Below are positions 10,587-24,200 of a stretch of DNA of 64,000 nt, piece by piece. Location: assembly GCF_036711975.1 (NCBI RefSeq), contig NC_091967.1, forward strand, positions 9,238,001 to 9,302,000, written 5' to 3'. This stretch comes from Onthophagus taurus. Its lineage: Eukaryota; Arthropoda; Insecta; Coleoptera; Scarabaeidae. Position numbers and translations under genes: made by a program. Numbering within the stretch: position 1 is the stretch's first letter; each line of letters opens with the position of its first letter. The notes under the pieces were generated by a model. That model was not told the origin of the DNA, did no database searches, and was given only the letters and a program-made list of their open reading frames with translations.

Positions 10587-13500
10587 TTAATCTTTTCTCG
10601 GCAACATGCACGCAGTTTCATTTATGGAATTTGGTACGGATTTACTTTTCTCATTATCAACAATTAATCTCATAGATCTGTCATCAGTCATCTCAGTTTG
10701 CGACGATCGATTAAATTCGGATTCCTTTGAATGATTATCTCCTTGCAACCATTTCGAGGACGCTTCATGCCAACTTCTTGTGTTATGTTTACAAACATGA
10801 TCTTTTTCTTTATCTGCAATCATAACAACAAAAATTTTGTTAAATATCAACAAAATCGTAATAAATACAACTCGTTTAAATCGAATATTAAAATGAGCAA
10901 CCATGCCTGCGGTCTGTGAATATCCTTACGTGATGTACTCGTATTGATCGCAAAGCGAAAATTAGAACGATCGACTCTACTCAACGCTGTGAAAGCTATT
11001 AAGAGCTTGAAAACGCTTCGTTTCGTGGCCAGATTCTGAGTTCGATCAGAAATGTAACCGATGAAATTTAATTATAAAATATGTTTTCAAGGAAAATATT
11101 TTAGGTAAGAATAAAATATTTTTACCTTGAATTCCAGAATGTTTTCCTTTTAAAGATGATTCCCATTTCGTTTTGCTATTTCGATGATGTCCTATTCCAT
11201 TGTTATACAAAGAACTGCAAGACATTGTTGTGCAAACTGATGGTCTTCCCCTTCCTGACCTAAATGCAAAAATGATATGAGAAATGAGTTTTAAATCAAT
11301 TTAAAATATTTTACCTCAAATATTTATTACGACAGGGAAAGAGGTGCCTAAAATAGTCTTTTGTAGCCCAGTTGGTTAGAAATGAATGCATAAACGGTTT
11401 AATTTCAGCTCTAACTTCAGCATTCATGAAGCAATATAAAATAGCAACGAATAAGCCCTTAAAAAAATAAGATTGATTAGGGTCCTTAATAATTCATTTT
11501 ATGTTTACCTGGAAGCTGGCGAAAAATTGGTCACATCCGATCCATATTAATTCTGTTATGGGATGCTGATCCATCAGGTAGGAAATGCTGATGAAGAGAG
11601 CGTAATGAATCCCGAACAAAGGAACTAAAACTAGGGTTGATCTTGCCCATTTTTGATATCGACGAGCTTCCTCGTAAATAGGAGCTTGCAATTTGCTATA
11701 GATTACTCTTGTTATTCTTATAAATAAAACGAAGTTAATCTGAAATTAATTAATAATAATTTAGTAAATTGATTCTTTTTTTTTAATAAAATTATTTACA
11801 AGTACTGATATCATTGTAGGAATTCGTATGATTAAGAATATGTATTCTTCATTATGCGTTGTCCAACAAAACGTATCATCATATATTCTTCTTGTGATAA
11901 CCCATGGTATTATAACGAGTGTTGGTAGCGCTGTAACGTAAACATGAATTTCAATATTTATGATGCAGATATGTGGGACTTAAAAATATTAAAAAAGCCG
12001 TGCTTTATTAATATTCATATTTATCTCTATATTTTAAACAAGGACTTACTCCAACCGAGAATGATATAATGAAGAATATTTCTATCGGAATCGGCGAAGA
12101 GAGCTCTAAATATCAAATTATGTAAGTATAAACCCTCCATGAGTATCCATGAATAATTCGCTGTGATAAATAATTCCCATAACGTTGTTACAAGTTTGCA
12201 AGTCCAATTATTAGTCTGTAAATAATAAAGTTTAAATATTCTTAATTAGGTTATTAAATTATATTTACTTCTCGATCATGAAAAAAGTATTTATCCCCGT
12301 TTTTAGAAACAATATTTTCTTTTAATCCAATTCCACCCACGAATAAAATATCTTTTAAATGCGCGAAAAATATTTTTAGTATAAATGACATAAATAGGTG
12401 CATATGCAATTTGTTCCTTGGACAATGTAATTTTCTACAAAAATTAAAAATTAACACTTTTAATTTATTAGATCTTATTTTTTTTAAATTACTTTATCGC
12501 CAACATTACCACGAAAGCAATCAGCAGTGCACAAAATGATATTGTGTATCCCGTATGTGATATAACATTAATAAGTTGAATGTAATGCTAAAAATATCGA
12601 ATGTAATAAATAAAAAAAATAATAATATTAGGAATCTCACCGGAAATGTTACATTTTCATCGCAAATTTTATCCACAACCGTTGGATTGTCTTGTATGCA
12701 CTGGGAGTAATTTGTCCAATACGTTCTACGTTCAGGATTAATAAACCATTCTGCCAATTCAGTGCAAAATCTACTTGCATTCGCGTCCTAAATAAAATAA
12801 GCAAAAATTATTTTTAATTTTTTAATATTAACGGTTGTAAAATTATTTACTATTTTATGACCAGCTATGTAAGGTGGGCATGGTACTATATTCGAAGAAT
12901 TTGCAGGAGTTGGAGACCAACACCATATTCCGTCAAAATAAGCTGGACAAAACCATTTTTCTGAAAATGTAATATTATTTATAAGCTTTTTTTGAAGAAA
13001 TAAAGAAATAAATTTGTTTTACATAATTGATCACTTTGATTCCACTACATTACATTACATAAACTTCAAAGATCTAACGCTCTTAACGAACATTAATGCC
13101 TTGCTCAGTGAAAAATCATTCAGATCCTATAGAGAGATAAACTGCGACCCAAAAATCGAAAATCTGATACGATTAACAGCAAAGCAGTGGCATAAAACAT
13201 GCTCAACCGTCTCCTCGTCCTCCGCACATAATCGGCATTCAACATCGTCGGCTAGATCGAACAAGTTGAGGTGTGTCTTTAATCGGCAGTTCCCAGTAAA
13301 GAACTTTAACGCTGCCTCATGCAAGTCTTAAAATATTCCCTGGTTTGATAGTGGCGCTATTGATAAACAACTAAGCGTGTCTCATTCCAGGAGAATTGGT
13401 CCACAATAGGCGAAGTCTCTCTTCGCAAATGATATACCAACTGTTGGCTCTGGCCCTAGAAACGCTTTAGCGCTGCCCTCTCGTCTCAGCAACCTCAAAA

Positions 13501-14876
13501 TGATCTGGTACCCAGATCAGAGAAACTCTGTTATTACAACTCAGTGTGTTTAATGTTCTTTGACTGTGTGAGAAAAATCGTACTATCATGTTCTTCACCC
13601 CTCTCTCAAGAAGGAATCTAGCACCCATGTCAATAACAAATAGTTCCGCCTGGAATACAGTACAGTACGTACCCAGGCTGTAAGCTTGCTTAATTCGAAG
13701 TGTGTGGCAGTTTTTTCCCCTTCCAGCGTTTTTGATCCATCTGTGAACATGCATTAATCACTGGTAGTGATCCCGTAAAATCTAACATCATTAATAGCAC
13801 AATATCAGTGCTTATAGTGTCTTCCGCAGCCCATTGGTAGTACATGTCGGAGCAGTTTTATACATATTTCTTGAATTTGTAAATGATTGTTCTGGCCACC
13901 TTCTCTATATGCAAATACAAAGGAGATAGGCCAAGCAGAACCTCCATTTCTAGAGTTGGTGTTGTGCTTATCGCACCAAAGATTGTCAATCCAGCTACTC
14001 GTTAAATTCGTGAAACTTTAGTGATAATTGAAGTCTATCGAGCTTTCCTATACCAGATTGTCGCTCCGTATGTGATCATAGATCTAACCACGGTCACATA
14101 GTTGATAACACGAAAACAGTGTTTCTGGCTGGAGATCTGAACCTCAAGCCTTCAAGTTATATTACAGGCAGAAAACTGACGATTCGCCGATTTAGTCTGG
14201 TTCGTTCAACAAACCACTCAATATCGTAACAATGTTCTGAATCTAATGCTATTTCTAAATATAATGCGTTTTGTATATGGTTGGATAAATTTGGTCAGAA
14301 ATACGTCTAAGTAATTGACAGAAATAAAATGACATCATGTGATAAATAATAGAATGATAATCGTAGAATGACTAACACTTTAAAATTGACATATTGAAAT
14401 ACGATTTACTTTACCTGTAGTTTCATTAAATATAGCAGCTGTGCTATTCGATAGAGATCCAGCTCCATAATTAATATAGCAATGTTCTCGTTGTTCCCTT
14501 ATCCCTTTTTCTTGAAGTCGTTTGCTTTCATTCATGTCGAGTAAATCCTGCGAAAATAATAATATCTAATTAATAAATTAATCATGTCCTCGATTAAAAA
14601 TAAACACAGATATAGCAGTCATTTAAATGCAAATTAAGTTATGTCAAGTGATTCAGATCAGTTAACATAATCAAAGAGGCTGTCCTCTTGAACATGTTTT
14701 ATTCTGTAAAGATATATATCTGAAGTATTTATATTATAGATAATTACAAGTAATGGAATTCTTTTTTGTTTTCGATAATACATATCTCTAATAATAAAGT
14801 TTTCGTGTATTTGATCGCATGTTTTATGTATAATTATAAAAGTATTCAAAACTAATAAAAAGTTTAACCTAGACAT
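10587..14876 (-). CDS. Class B (secretin-family) GPCR, parathyroid hormone receptor-like, 12 exons
   Basis: Seven-helix receptor for a peptide hormone. Exons, 5' to 3' on minus: 14876-14748 (tentative), 14547-14415, 12960-12851, 12787-12641, 12587-12493, 12434-12269, 12215-12050, 11930-11800, 11739-11509, 11457-11315, 11259-11126, 10813-10587; 603 residues with all phases agreeing. The first exon offers a signal-peptide-like start (LNFLLVLNTFIII); without it translation could begin at the Met in exon 2. The hormone-binding ectodomain has six well-placed Cys (HCY, WFC, WCW, PCPPY, RFC, SQC) and NYS/NVT/NSS sequons. TM2 begins KLHCPRNKLHMHLFMSF, TM3 ends ANYSWILMEGLYLH, TM6 is STLVLVPLFGIHY, TM7 is ASFQGLFVAILYCFMNAEV. 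The HCxRNxxHMHLF, WxNYSxC and MPLFGVHY-like motifs match vertebrate PTH receptors best from memory; PDF, DH31 and DH44 receptors are alternatives. A dead retroelement fills the intron 12961-14414. Confidence 0.88.
13040..14150 (-). pseudogene. R1/Jockey-like non-LTR retrotransposon remnant (RT tail, RNase H, zinc motif)
   Basis: Reading the minus strand, three conserved pieces appear in the order expected of a non-LTR ORF2. The end of the RT/thumb region is first (about 14100-13900; 'SMITYGATIW', 'TTPTLEMEVLLGLSPLYLHI'). An RNase H-like block follows (13754-13467; 'LGTYCTVFQAELF', then 'VSLIWVPDH'). A C-terminal Cys/His motif ends it (13324-13127; CRLCAEDEETVEHVLCHC). Frames are broken by stops and shifts between the blocks, so the copy is dead. 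It has the same orientation as the GPCR host gene and lies wholly in an intron. Confidence 0.75.
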
Positions 14877-17800
14877 TTTCGAACAAAATTTTTTGCAAGA
14901 AAACTTTTTTAGATTTTCATCTTGGTCTAGATTACTCGCACGAGTCAGCTATTTCAACATTGCGTGTTAATGATATTGACAAGTCGTCACGTTCGTATTG
15001 TTTTGTATACTTTAAGAACTATAAAGTTTGTAATGTGTTACAACAAATACTGTGGACTTTTATAACGTACAAAAAAGAATTTATTTTTATATAGTTTTAT
15101 TATCATCGTAAATAAAGTAACCCATTTATGAAAGCATTTAAAATTTATGAGTAACCTTTGTAGAAACCTTGAAAACGGATTACTTACTAACTTTTCAAAG
15201 AGTTTGTTGGAACCTCTATAAAAACACAAACCCTTTCGCAAAGTCTCGGTCAGAGTTTCCAATCATATTTCAAGAGAAATAATAAAAAAGAAAAGATCCA
15301 TGTAATACGTTTTTTTTTTATTGTATGCTCGTTTTTATTTATGAATTCGGTATATTAAAAGAGAGTAATTTACTTTTAATTATCCGTAAAGTTAACGTTT
15401 CCATAAAGATCGAAGAAATGAAACGTTTGAGACATCAAATTTTTATTATAGTCGTTATTCATCCATTGTCGTATAAGAGAATTTGTGAATAGAGACTTTT
15501 CGAGTATAATAGATTCATGAAATGAACTCCCAAAATTGGTCACGTTTCCGGTCACCATAAAATCGATAAACGGAAGTGGACCATGTTGTCAGCGAACGTC
15601 AATATTTAATGGCGGTTTGACTGTTACACGATTGTATTTTATTTTAAAAAAATGACATTAAGAAAGCCACGTTAATAATATTAGTATTAATAAATAGTCA
15701 TTTGCAATTAATTCAATTAAACCTATATCATAATGATTATTTCGTATTGTACCATATGTGACTATTACGGAATATACAAACAAATATGAAATACTTATCA
15801 GCGTTTATTTCTTATCCACATTATTTATTTTATTGCTTGATTTGTATCATCATTATTATTGCTTTCTCATTAATAAACGTAAAAAGGGAGAGTTTATTAT
15901 AATTAAAAGAGGCTATGTGCAATAAATTTATATTTCATTTTGATGTAGCTCGTAATGATAGCCCTGTCCATATGGCCAATGAGTACAACGTTACTTTTTA
16001 CGCCCATCATTTTTATCAGGTATTGGATAAAGTTTATAACGTATATGTAATTAATTGATTTGAAAGTGGATACTATCGCATGACATTATCTAATAAATAG
16101 TAAGAAATTTTATAAACAAATTAACCAATTAATATCGCATTTATAAACATAAACTTTCATGATCTAAATCAGTGTTTCCAAAAGTATGGTTTACTTTCTT
16201 TCGATTACAAATAGAATAATACACAAAAACGAAACCCTCAGTATTCAAGAAAATTAGACTGAAAATGCGCAGCTTCACTCTGAAACAGCGAGCAATAAGA
16301 TCTTAAGATGGTGTGCTGATAAATCTCAGCTCAAGGAAAGATGGAAAAATTACTGCAAGCAAGTAATGTCAATAAACACAACCGAGACGACCAGCAACAA
16401 AGAATAGAGTAAGTGCACTCAGAAAATTAAAACCTTGTAAATCATCAGGGGAATGATAACTGCACTACAGAATATATTATGCCTGAAGACTAGTCTAAAC
16501 TGATATATGTCTCACTCCACAAAAAAGGTTCCAGAAAGGTATCTGACAATTATCGAACAATTGTTGAACATGGACATGAACTTCAAGTTTTTGTAAATGA
16601 TAGATAAAGAGCTGAAAAATGGTGTTAAAAATTTTGAAACTAGCATACTTAACAGATATGTTCATGATCTTTATAAGTTTTTAACAAGTTCGGCTACTAA
16701 AATAGTAATAGTCATAGTAACAGAAAAAATCCTGAAATATATCTTGCCTTTTCCAATTTCGTAGCAATTTAAAGTTGCTCTTTCAAATTTTTTTACATTA
16801 TCGTTAGCGAACAAAAACAAGATAATGCATAACTAAATGAACAGTCACAAAGAGTGGGTAATGGCGCCAGGTTGTTTTATATTATCGATTATTTAATAAC
16901 AAACGTTTTTGTTCACAAGTTCCGTGTTATCACTTTTAGTTTAATTTAGATCTTAAATCTATTTCGTAACCGTTTTAAGTGGACCACTTTGTGTGTACCC
17001 AATCAAAGTTCGAAGTTGAATAGCCAGTAAAAATATTATTTTTTCACTCAAATAATATTGTTGTTATTAATATTAAAATCTCTACACTCAAAAAAAAATC
17101 TCTACTATATTAAAACTCACCGAATATTCATGATTCATTATATCCATTTGTAGCACACTACGTGAATTCGAAAATTGTTAAAATAATAACTAATAAAATA
17201 AATTAATACATATTGTTTACTGATTTAGTAAAAACTAAATTATTATTGTACCTTTAAATTTGTTAATTATGTGCAAACAAATTGCAAAAATAAATTTTTG
17301 CAATCCAATTTAATTTTTAAATCGGAACTTTTAAGTACTTTTAAATCATGCTGCAATACTAAAATACAACCGACGAGTTTGTAACCAACAATTACGAGTT
17401 TGCAAAACCGTAATTGAAACATTTGCATTTGCGACATGCACGTAGTATCTTAATCGAATACGAGATTTACGAATTTTTGATACAAATATAAATGAATCTA
17501 ATGGATTATAAATTGATTATGTCAGAACCACCACCTAAGCATACCCATTAGAACCAACAAAGCCTTTGGGTACGCTACTACTAATTAAAGTTAATGTCGT
17601 CTGCACTCTTGTTGTAATAGTTTACCAAGAAAGAAGATAATTACCTAAGACATCGTAAAATAGACCTGGGGACCTAGTAATTCAGAGTGAACCCACGGAA
17701 ATTGTTTTCTCTTATCTAAAATACTTAGTCGAAATTTAATAAAGGTTTTAAAACAATCAAGTTTGTGTTAAGATAACGTTAACACAATTTAAACGAGACT

Positions 17801-19340
17801 TGTTTCAAAATGATCAATATCATGAAGCTGTACCTACACTATTTTTGTTTCGTTCTTAATCAAAACACGGTGGAAAATGTATGTAAAAGAAATCATTCCC
17901 GTGTAAGTTCATTTTACGTTAAAAATATACGTGAACATTCACTCGAACATTTTTATTCCGTGGAAAAGTGAGTGTAAATCTTTTTCGAGTATCGTGAAAG
18001 AGTATTTGCATAGTAAAATCGATATTGAGTAAACATTTTACAATTGCTTTCTGAGTGAATATATTTTCCAGTGAGATGGAAAATGTTTTGTTTAAACAAC
18101 AAGTAATTTATTTGCTCAAATTCTGCAATAAAATTAAATTGCGTTTGTTTTTTTTTTTTGAAATTGATCTAAATTCACAATTGTGTAAATTAATACAGTT
18201 TACATCACTATATTTATATTATTTCTTTGTTTCAAACTATGCACCAATTAAGCTTTTTTGTTTGCCAAATTAATTTGGAATATTTTTGCATAGAATGAAT
18301 CGCAAACATTGTTTTTAGTAGAAACTAAAATTGAATTAAATAGGGCAAAATTATTAATGTTAATGTAAATACCAAAACTATTTGCATTTAAAAATCTAAG
18401 TTAAATTAATTTCTTGCAAAATGATGAAAAGTCCAGAAATTGTAGGAAAGCACGTAAGTAATTTCATCAATTATGCTCATTTCTTGCTTACCAATTATAA
18501 AGCAAAATTAAGTAAAAACATAACTTGCACTAGTTATTTTAAACTCGGTCAAGTACGACATTAATGTTGGGTTTAAATTATTGGGGCTCATCACTGCGTG
18601 TAGAACCTTCGTTGTCACTAGTTCAACGGGTCACTTAGACACACTATGCAATTTAGCTCCGGTGCTCTCGATTTAAAGCGTCCCCATCTGTTGCTCCATT
18701 ATACTCTCGAAGAATATTTTATTTATGCGCACACGATGTACGACGACCAAAATTCCGCGATGAAATTTAGTTTCCAACTTTTCAGCATTTCATCTTTTAA
18801 GTACCTTTAATTTTCAACGACTAAATGGGGAAAACGCTAATAAGCAGGTCACTATATTCGGCATTTAAGTCGTTATTAAATTGAACGGTATTAAAACGTT
18901 ACCCTGTTCGCTATTTATGAGGATCGTTCATTTTATAGTGCATAAATCTTTAAACGGTGCCTTGGTAATAAAAACTTGTACCTATTTGAGTAGAAAGAAC
19001 TTTTAATCCACCCTTTTTCTTTCGTTTAGTGGGGTTAATTTGAAGGGATAAATTAAGCGTAATAAATTCGTTCATTATGATATACACGAAGTGAAAACGA
19101 GGTTCTTTATGTAGTTGATTGGGTTATTGAACGGGTTTTGTAGTCAGTAATTGGATTATTTCAGAAACGTAGACCAGAAATAAGCAAAAACAAACCGTAC
19201 CCGTCTTAATGATTTGACTTTTTAGTTCCATTTAATTCCACGTTGCTTGCTAAATCGTTTGGAATAAGAAACAACCAGTTTCTGAACTGCTCTTCGCTTA
19301 TAATTCATCATCACATTCATTACTAACAGAACTGTCGCTG
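14877..19340. other. Gene-poor region upstream of the GPCR
   Basis: Should contain the GPCR promoter and perhaps 5' untranslated exons, which I cannot place. A 60-residue minus-strand frame at 15376-15558 matches nothing known. Slightly GC-richer, less repetitive sequence at 18580-18900 has no coding signal. One RT fragment (16230-16600) is listed separately. Confidence 0.4.
16230..16600 (+). pseudogene. RTE-like reverse transcriptase fragment
   Basis: Around 16500-16565 the + strand reads like the RT domain 2 motif 'hhYVSLHKKGSRKVSDNYRTI', comparable to the IHKKGD...NYRGI motif of RTE/CR1-type elements. Upstream sequence gives only short, interrupted matches to the region before RT. There is no complete frame. 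The boundaries are approximate. Confidence 0.45.
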
Positions 19341-20904
19341 TTATCACTTTTGATTATTAATTAAAGTATCCTCTTTTTAATGCAAAAAGCCGTTTTAAAA
19401 AATCACTTAGTTCTTGAGAAATAAATTTTTGAAATGATCGACAATTTTTTCGAATTTTGTAATTTTCGTCGATTAAGTTTTAAAAATTTGTATAAAATCC
19501 ATTTCTTGGAATATGAGTATTAAAATTTCCCAAAATGTTAATAAAAGTGTCCTCTTTCCAATGAACCAACACGTTTTGAAAAATAACTTTTAGTTTTTGA
19601 GAAAACTATATTTGAAGTTTTGATAAAATTTTCGATGTTGCAATTTTCGACGATAATTTTCAAAATTCGCTATAAAATTAATTTCTTGAACGATTCTTGT
19701 GGAAATATCACCAATTATTAATTAAAGTATCCTCTTTTTAATGCTAAAAGGCGTTTTGAAAAATCACTTTCAGTTCTTGAGAAATAAATTTTTGAAATGA
19801 TCGACAATTTTTTCGAATTTTATAATTTTCGCCCATTAAGTTTAAAAATTCGTATAAAATCCATTTCTTGGAACATGAGTATGAAAATTTCCCAAAGTGG
19901 TAATAAAAGTGTCCTCTTTCCAATGAACCAACCCGTTTTGAAAAATAACTTTTAGTTTTTGAGAAAACTATATTTGAAGTTTTGATAAAATTTTCGATGT
20001 TGCAATTTTCATCGATAATTTTCAAAATTCGCTATAAAATTAATTTCTTGAACGATTCTTGTGGAAATATCACCAATTATTAATTAAAGTATCCTCTTTT
20101 TAATGCTAAAAGCCGTTTTGAAAAATCACTTTCAGTTCTTGAGAAATAAATTTTTGAAATGATCGACAATTTTTTCGAATTTTATAATTTTCGCCCATTA
20201 AGTTTAAAAATTCGTATAAAATCCATTTCTTGGAACATGAGTATGAAAATTTCCCAAAGTGGTAATAAAATTGTCCTCTTTCCAATGAACCAACCCGTTT
20301 TGAATAATAACTTTTAGTTTTTGAGAAAACTATATTTGAAGTTTTGATAAAATTTTCGATGTTGCAATTTTCATCGATAATCTTCAAAATTCGCTATAAA
20401 ATTAATTTCTCGAAGGATTCTTGTGGAAATATCACCAGTTATTAATTAAAGTATCCTCTTTTTAATGCAAAAAGCCGTTTTGAAAAATCACTTTTAGTTC
20501 TTGAGAAATAAATTTTTGAAATAATCGACAATTTTTTCGAATTTTGTAATTTTCGCCCATTAAGTTTTAAAAATTCGTATAAAATCCATTTCCTAGAATA
20601 TGAGTATGAAAATTTCCCAAAATGTTAATAAGAGTGTCCTCTTTCCAATGAACCAACACGTTTTGAATAATAACTTTTAGTTTTTGAGAAAACTATATTT
20701 GAAGTTTTGATAAAATTTTCGATGTTGTAATTTTCATCCATAATTTTCAAAATTCGCTATAAAATTAATTTCATCAAGCATTCTTGTGGAAATATCACCA
20801 ATTATTAATTAAAGTATCCTCTTTTTAATGCAACTAGCCGTTTTGAAAAATCATTTTTAGTTCTTGAGAAATAAATTTTTGAAATAATCGACAATTTTTT
20901 CGAA
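19341..20904. repeat. Tandem satellite, about 362-bp dimeric unit, 4.3 copies
   Basis: The block AAAGTATCCTCTTTTTAATG begins at 19362, 19723, 20085, 20448 and 20811 (spacing 361-363). Midway in each unit (for example 19543) stands the diverged partner AAAGTGTCCTCTTTCCAATG. Each unit is therefore a dimer of two related halves of about 181 bp. The units are more alike than the halves, so the dimer is what has been amplified. The array stops abruptly at about 20904 next to a dead Tc1-type element. Confidence 0.92.
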
Positions 20905-20970
20905 CAGATATTATTAGTGTCATGTGATGTTTATTGCCGAAATATTAACTTTTAACATATTAATCTAGTT

Positions 20971-21234
20971 TTGGCTTCGGAAAAAAACTGGATTGATCAG
21001 CACGATAAAGATCCAAAGCAAACAACTATAAATATGAAGAATTGCTCCATAATGTTAGAAATAACCCAATCACTGCACCTAAATCCCATAGAGCATATTA
21101 AGGAAGAACTTGATGGTGGAATTCGAAAACCAGACATAAAAACCAAGATTACTGATCTAGCATCGTTAAAAGAATATGACACCTTGTTTCGACATCTTCA
21201 TATTGTACACATATTGTACTTTAAAGAGGCATAA
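20971..21234 (+). pseudogene. Tc1/mariner transposase C-terminal remnant
   Basis: Frame of 87 codons. Residues WIDQHDKDPKQT match the second catalytic Asp motif of Tc1-type transposases (W-x-x-Q-x-D-N-D-P-K-H-T). HLNPIEHIKEELD matches the D/E-containing 'LNPIENLW.ELD' motif. The usual SPDLNPIE is degraded to SLHLNPIE and the N-terminal DNA-binding part is absent. A fossil, placed immediately after the 362-bp satellite. Confidence 0.75.
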
Positions 21235-24200
21235 ACATATAATCACGACTTCTCAGTTATGAGAACACGAAGCAGAAGAATACACACGTCTTTCCATGTA
21301 TTTTATAAAAGACACAACTTTTTGTATTCATTTACATTATTTTAATTAATCTTATATTTACGTATAAATTATTTTAATGTCAACTTAGTAACCGGAAAGA
21401 ACACGAAACTTTAATATACCCACTTTTTAATTTCAAACAACTTTGTAACTCTTCCAAGATAAATTTCTTGTTGAATATTTATTAGAAACGATTTTATACC
21501 AAAGTACTGAGACTTGTTTTAAAACTTCTGCTGATCTTTAAGCATTTAGAACCGCTTAGTGAAGTTATACACAATTAAATACAATTTTTAATGGAACATG
21601 AGACGGCAAAGACAATTTTGTCAACCCGCCCCTGATAAACAAACCGCGTATTCTAACGAGTGTGTCAACGAAATGAACCATTAATGTTTTGTTTGCACAA
21701 CAATACAGGTCGCAAGAAAATTACTTCGTGTTTTTATTTCATGGTCACAAAGGTTACCTTAACAAAATATTTACTTTCCTCGCGATGATGAGACGTAATC
21801 CATCTTTTCGTAATTAATAAAGTAATTGATCCGTAAATATTTATGGGAAACAATAAATAATTAGCAAATTGATTTGAATTGTAATGAATATTACAGTGTT
21901 TCAAGAAGTTTAGCTGTGAAATGTAATATGATACAATTAATTTACTTGTTACTATTCGATTAATTGACCGATAAATTTCAATATAATAACTGCGTGGACG
22001 ATAAACACATAATAAATTGATAAAAGTAACGAGAACTATTAAAACACGAATCTATCTATTAATATTGTTACAAAAACATATTGGAAAACAATAAAAACAT
22101 AACTATATAAATAAATTGAATTTTTTTAAATGAAGAGAATGAAATCACAAAAAAAAATAATAAATCTATGACTATTGTTATAAAGAAATAGACTCTTATC
22201 TTAAAATACACAATAAGCGATACACATAGTTTATTTTAACAATAAACAATCAAAATATTCTTACCATATGAATATGCATGATTTATCGTTTTCAATTGCC
22301 ACAACATTTATTAAAAAATTATTTTAACGTTAATTTTAACACACTTTACACGAATCGAAAGATTTAAAACTTTTATTATTATTAATTAAACTTGTTCTAA
22401 ATCAACTCCTTCTACAACAAATTTGTTGTTTTCTGCGTATTCGGTTAAATTGTTTATATGAAGCAAAAAAAACGACCGCTGCGGTTTGTAGCACCAAGTA
22501 ATTCGATTGTCTAGCTCATCCGGAGTTGTGCACGAGCATTTTTGTTCGTCGGAGATTTATTGTTGGCCGGCGAAGCTCTTATCCAGATTCGATATTTGAT
22601 TAGATAAGATCGTACTCGAATCAACCGCAGACCGAATCAGTCGGATGGTTTTACCATGTTTACAGACGTGACGTTTTACCTAATAGTGGTCCTCATGGTT
22701 ATCCTAACGGTAGTCCTGATGAGGGGGATTCGATAGAGATAGATTTTGTTTATTCCAAATTTTATGTTTAATTTAAATTGATTTTTGATTAGAGACTTCG
22801 AGATGACTTCAAAAAAATCTTAATGAAGCTACTACCCAGAATACATCGAAACTCAGTAAACGAGACTTATATATGATAGATATTTTGTACATTCTGGACT
22901 ACATCACAATGATAGATACAACTGACCAATTAAACGGTGCAGTGCGAATACTTACTCAAAACATACAGGGTCATTCCTGAAAACTCTTACATGTTTTGAA
23001 TTCAACAACAATGTAAGTGAGACCCAAGCTTATGTGTTATGATCAAATTAGTAAAATTTTAATAGTCTTCGTAATTGACAATTCCTAAACTTCATATATT
23101 GCTCATATACCAACCCACTACTCTACACGTACATAATTTCTGAAACACATCACTTTAATTAATGGTTTTGTTAATGTACATGTCAACTATGTAGTAGTTT
23201 ATCACATTGATTTAATGAACGCTCAATTCGTAGCAATTATAATTAAAACTTTAATTAAAATTTTCAAAATTATTAGACTTTTTTGTATTCTCAACATCAT
23301 TATCGCAAATCACTTCTGTTTTTATATAGTTTTCACCAAACATAGCAAAGCAAAGAGATATCAAAAGCAATAACGGTACGAATGGAGAAAAAGAAAAGAA
23401 TCGACTGTAACATTTCAGTTCCATCTTATAAAGGCGCGTCATGAAGCTAATGTTAAGCCAGCCGGCGAGTCAAGATGTACGTGACTTGAAACTACGATGA
23501 ATCATGCATATGTGGATTGACACATTGTACGTTTTTGCTATTTGAGAAAAAGAAAGCATGTATGATACATAATATCCTATGAAACATATTACACAATATT
23601 ATTTAAAGATTTAAAACGTTATAGTTTCAAACATAATATATGGCTTTTAAATGTTCATTTTTCAAGATGAGCCCCAGATGGTACATGGAGAGGTCGTTAT
23701 GTATAATAAGAGTGTGCCGCATATTTTACCACTCCCTTAAAATTCCTTACAATGATTTATTTTTATTTATCTTCGTAAATAATGCGGTAGAACACGATTA
23801 AATGTTGCTAATAATACAATAATAAGATATAACAACATAAGAGCCGGATTCAATTACTCTACGGAATAAACTGTAAGATAACGATAAGAAAATTTTGCAA
23901 AATAAACAATAAGTGTAGTAAGTGGTTTAATTTGGGCTTTGTACTTAAATTATTGTTATCATGTGGGTGGGTTGAATTTTCAAGAGTATAAGTTAATGTA
24001 TCGACTTAAATAACCTTGGTGATTACTATTATATTATTAATTATAGTGCATATGACCTTAAATTTTTATTCAATTTTTTAATCAATCTTATTTTAAATGA
24101 CTCATAGTGGATTCATTATAAATTAAGTAAGTTTAATCTCCTTAAACATTTTTTAAGATTTTCTACAAGATAAACGATAATTTATTGCTAAAATTAAAGA

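Noticed and set aside
15376..15558. 60-codon minus-strand frame upstream of the GPCR, considered as an extra N-terminal exon
   Set aside because: Ends in a stop without a useful donor in phase, and has no signal peptide or family match.
19744..20387. Two nearly identical 93-codon minus-strand frames (MKIIDENCNIENF...) spaced 362 bp apart
   Set aside because: They are the same chance frame repeated in successive satellite units. They are broken in other units and have no family resemblance.
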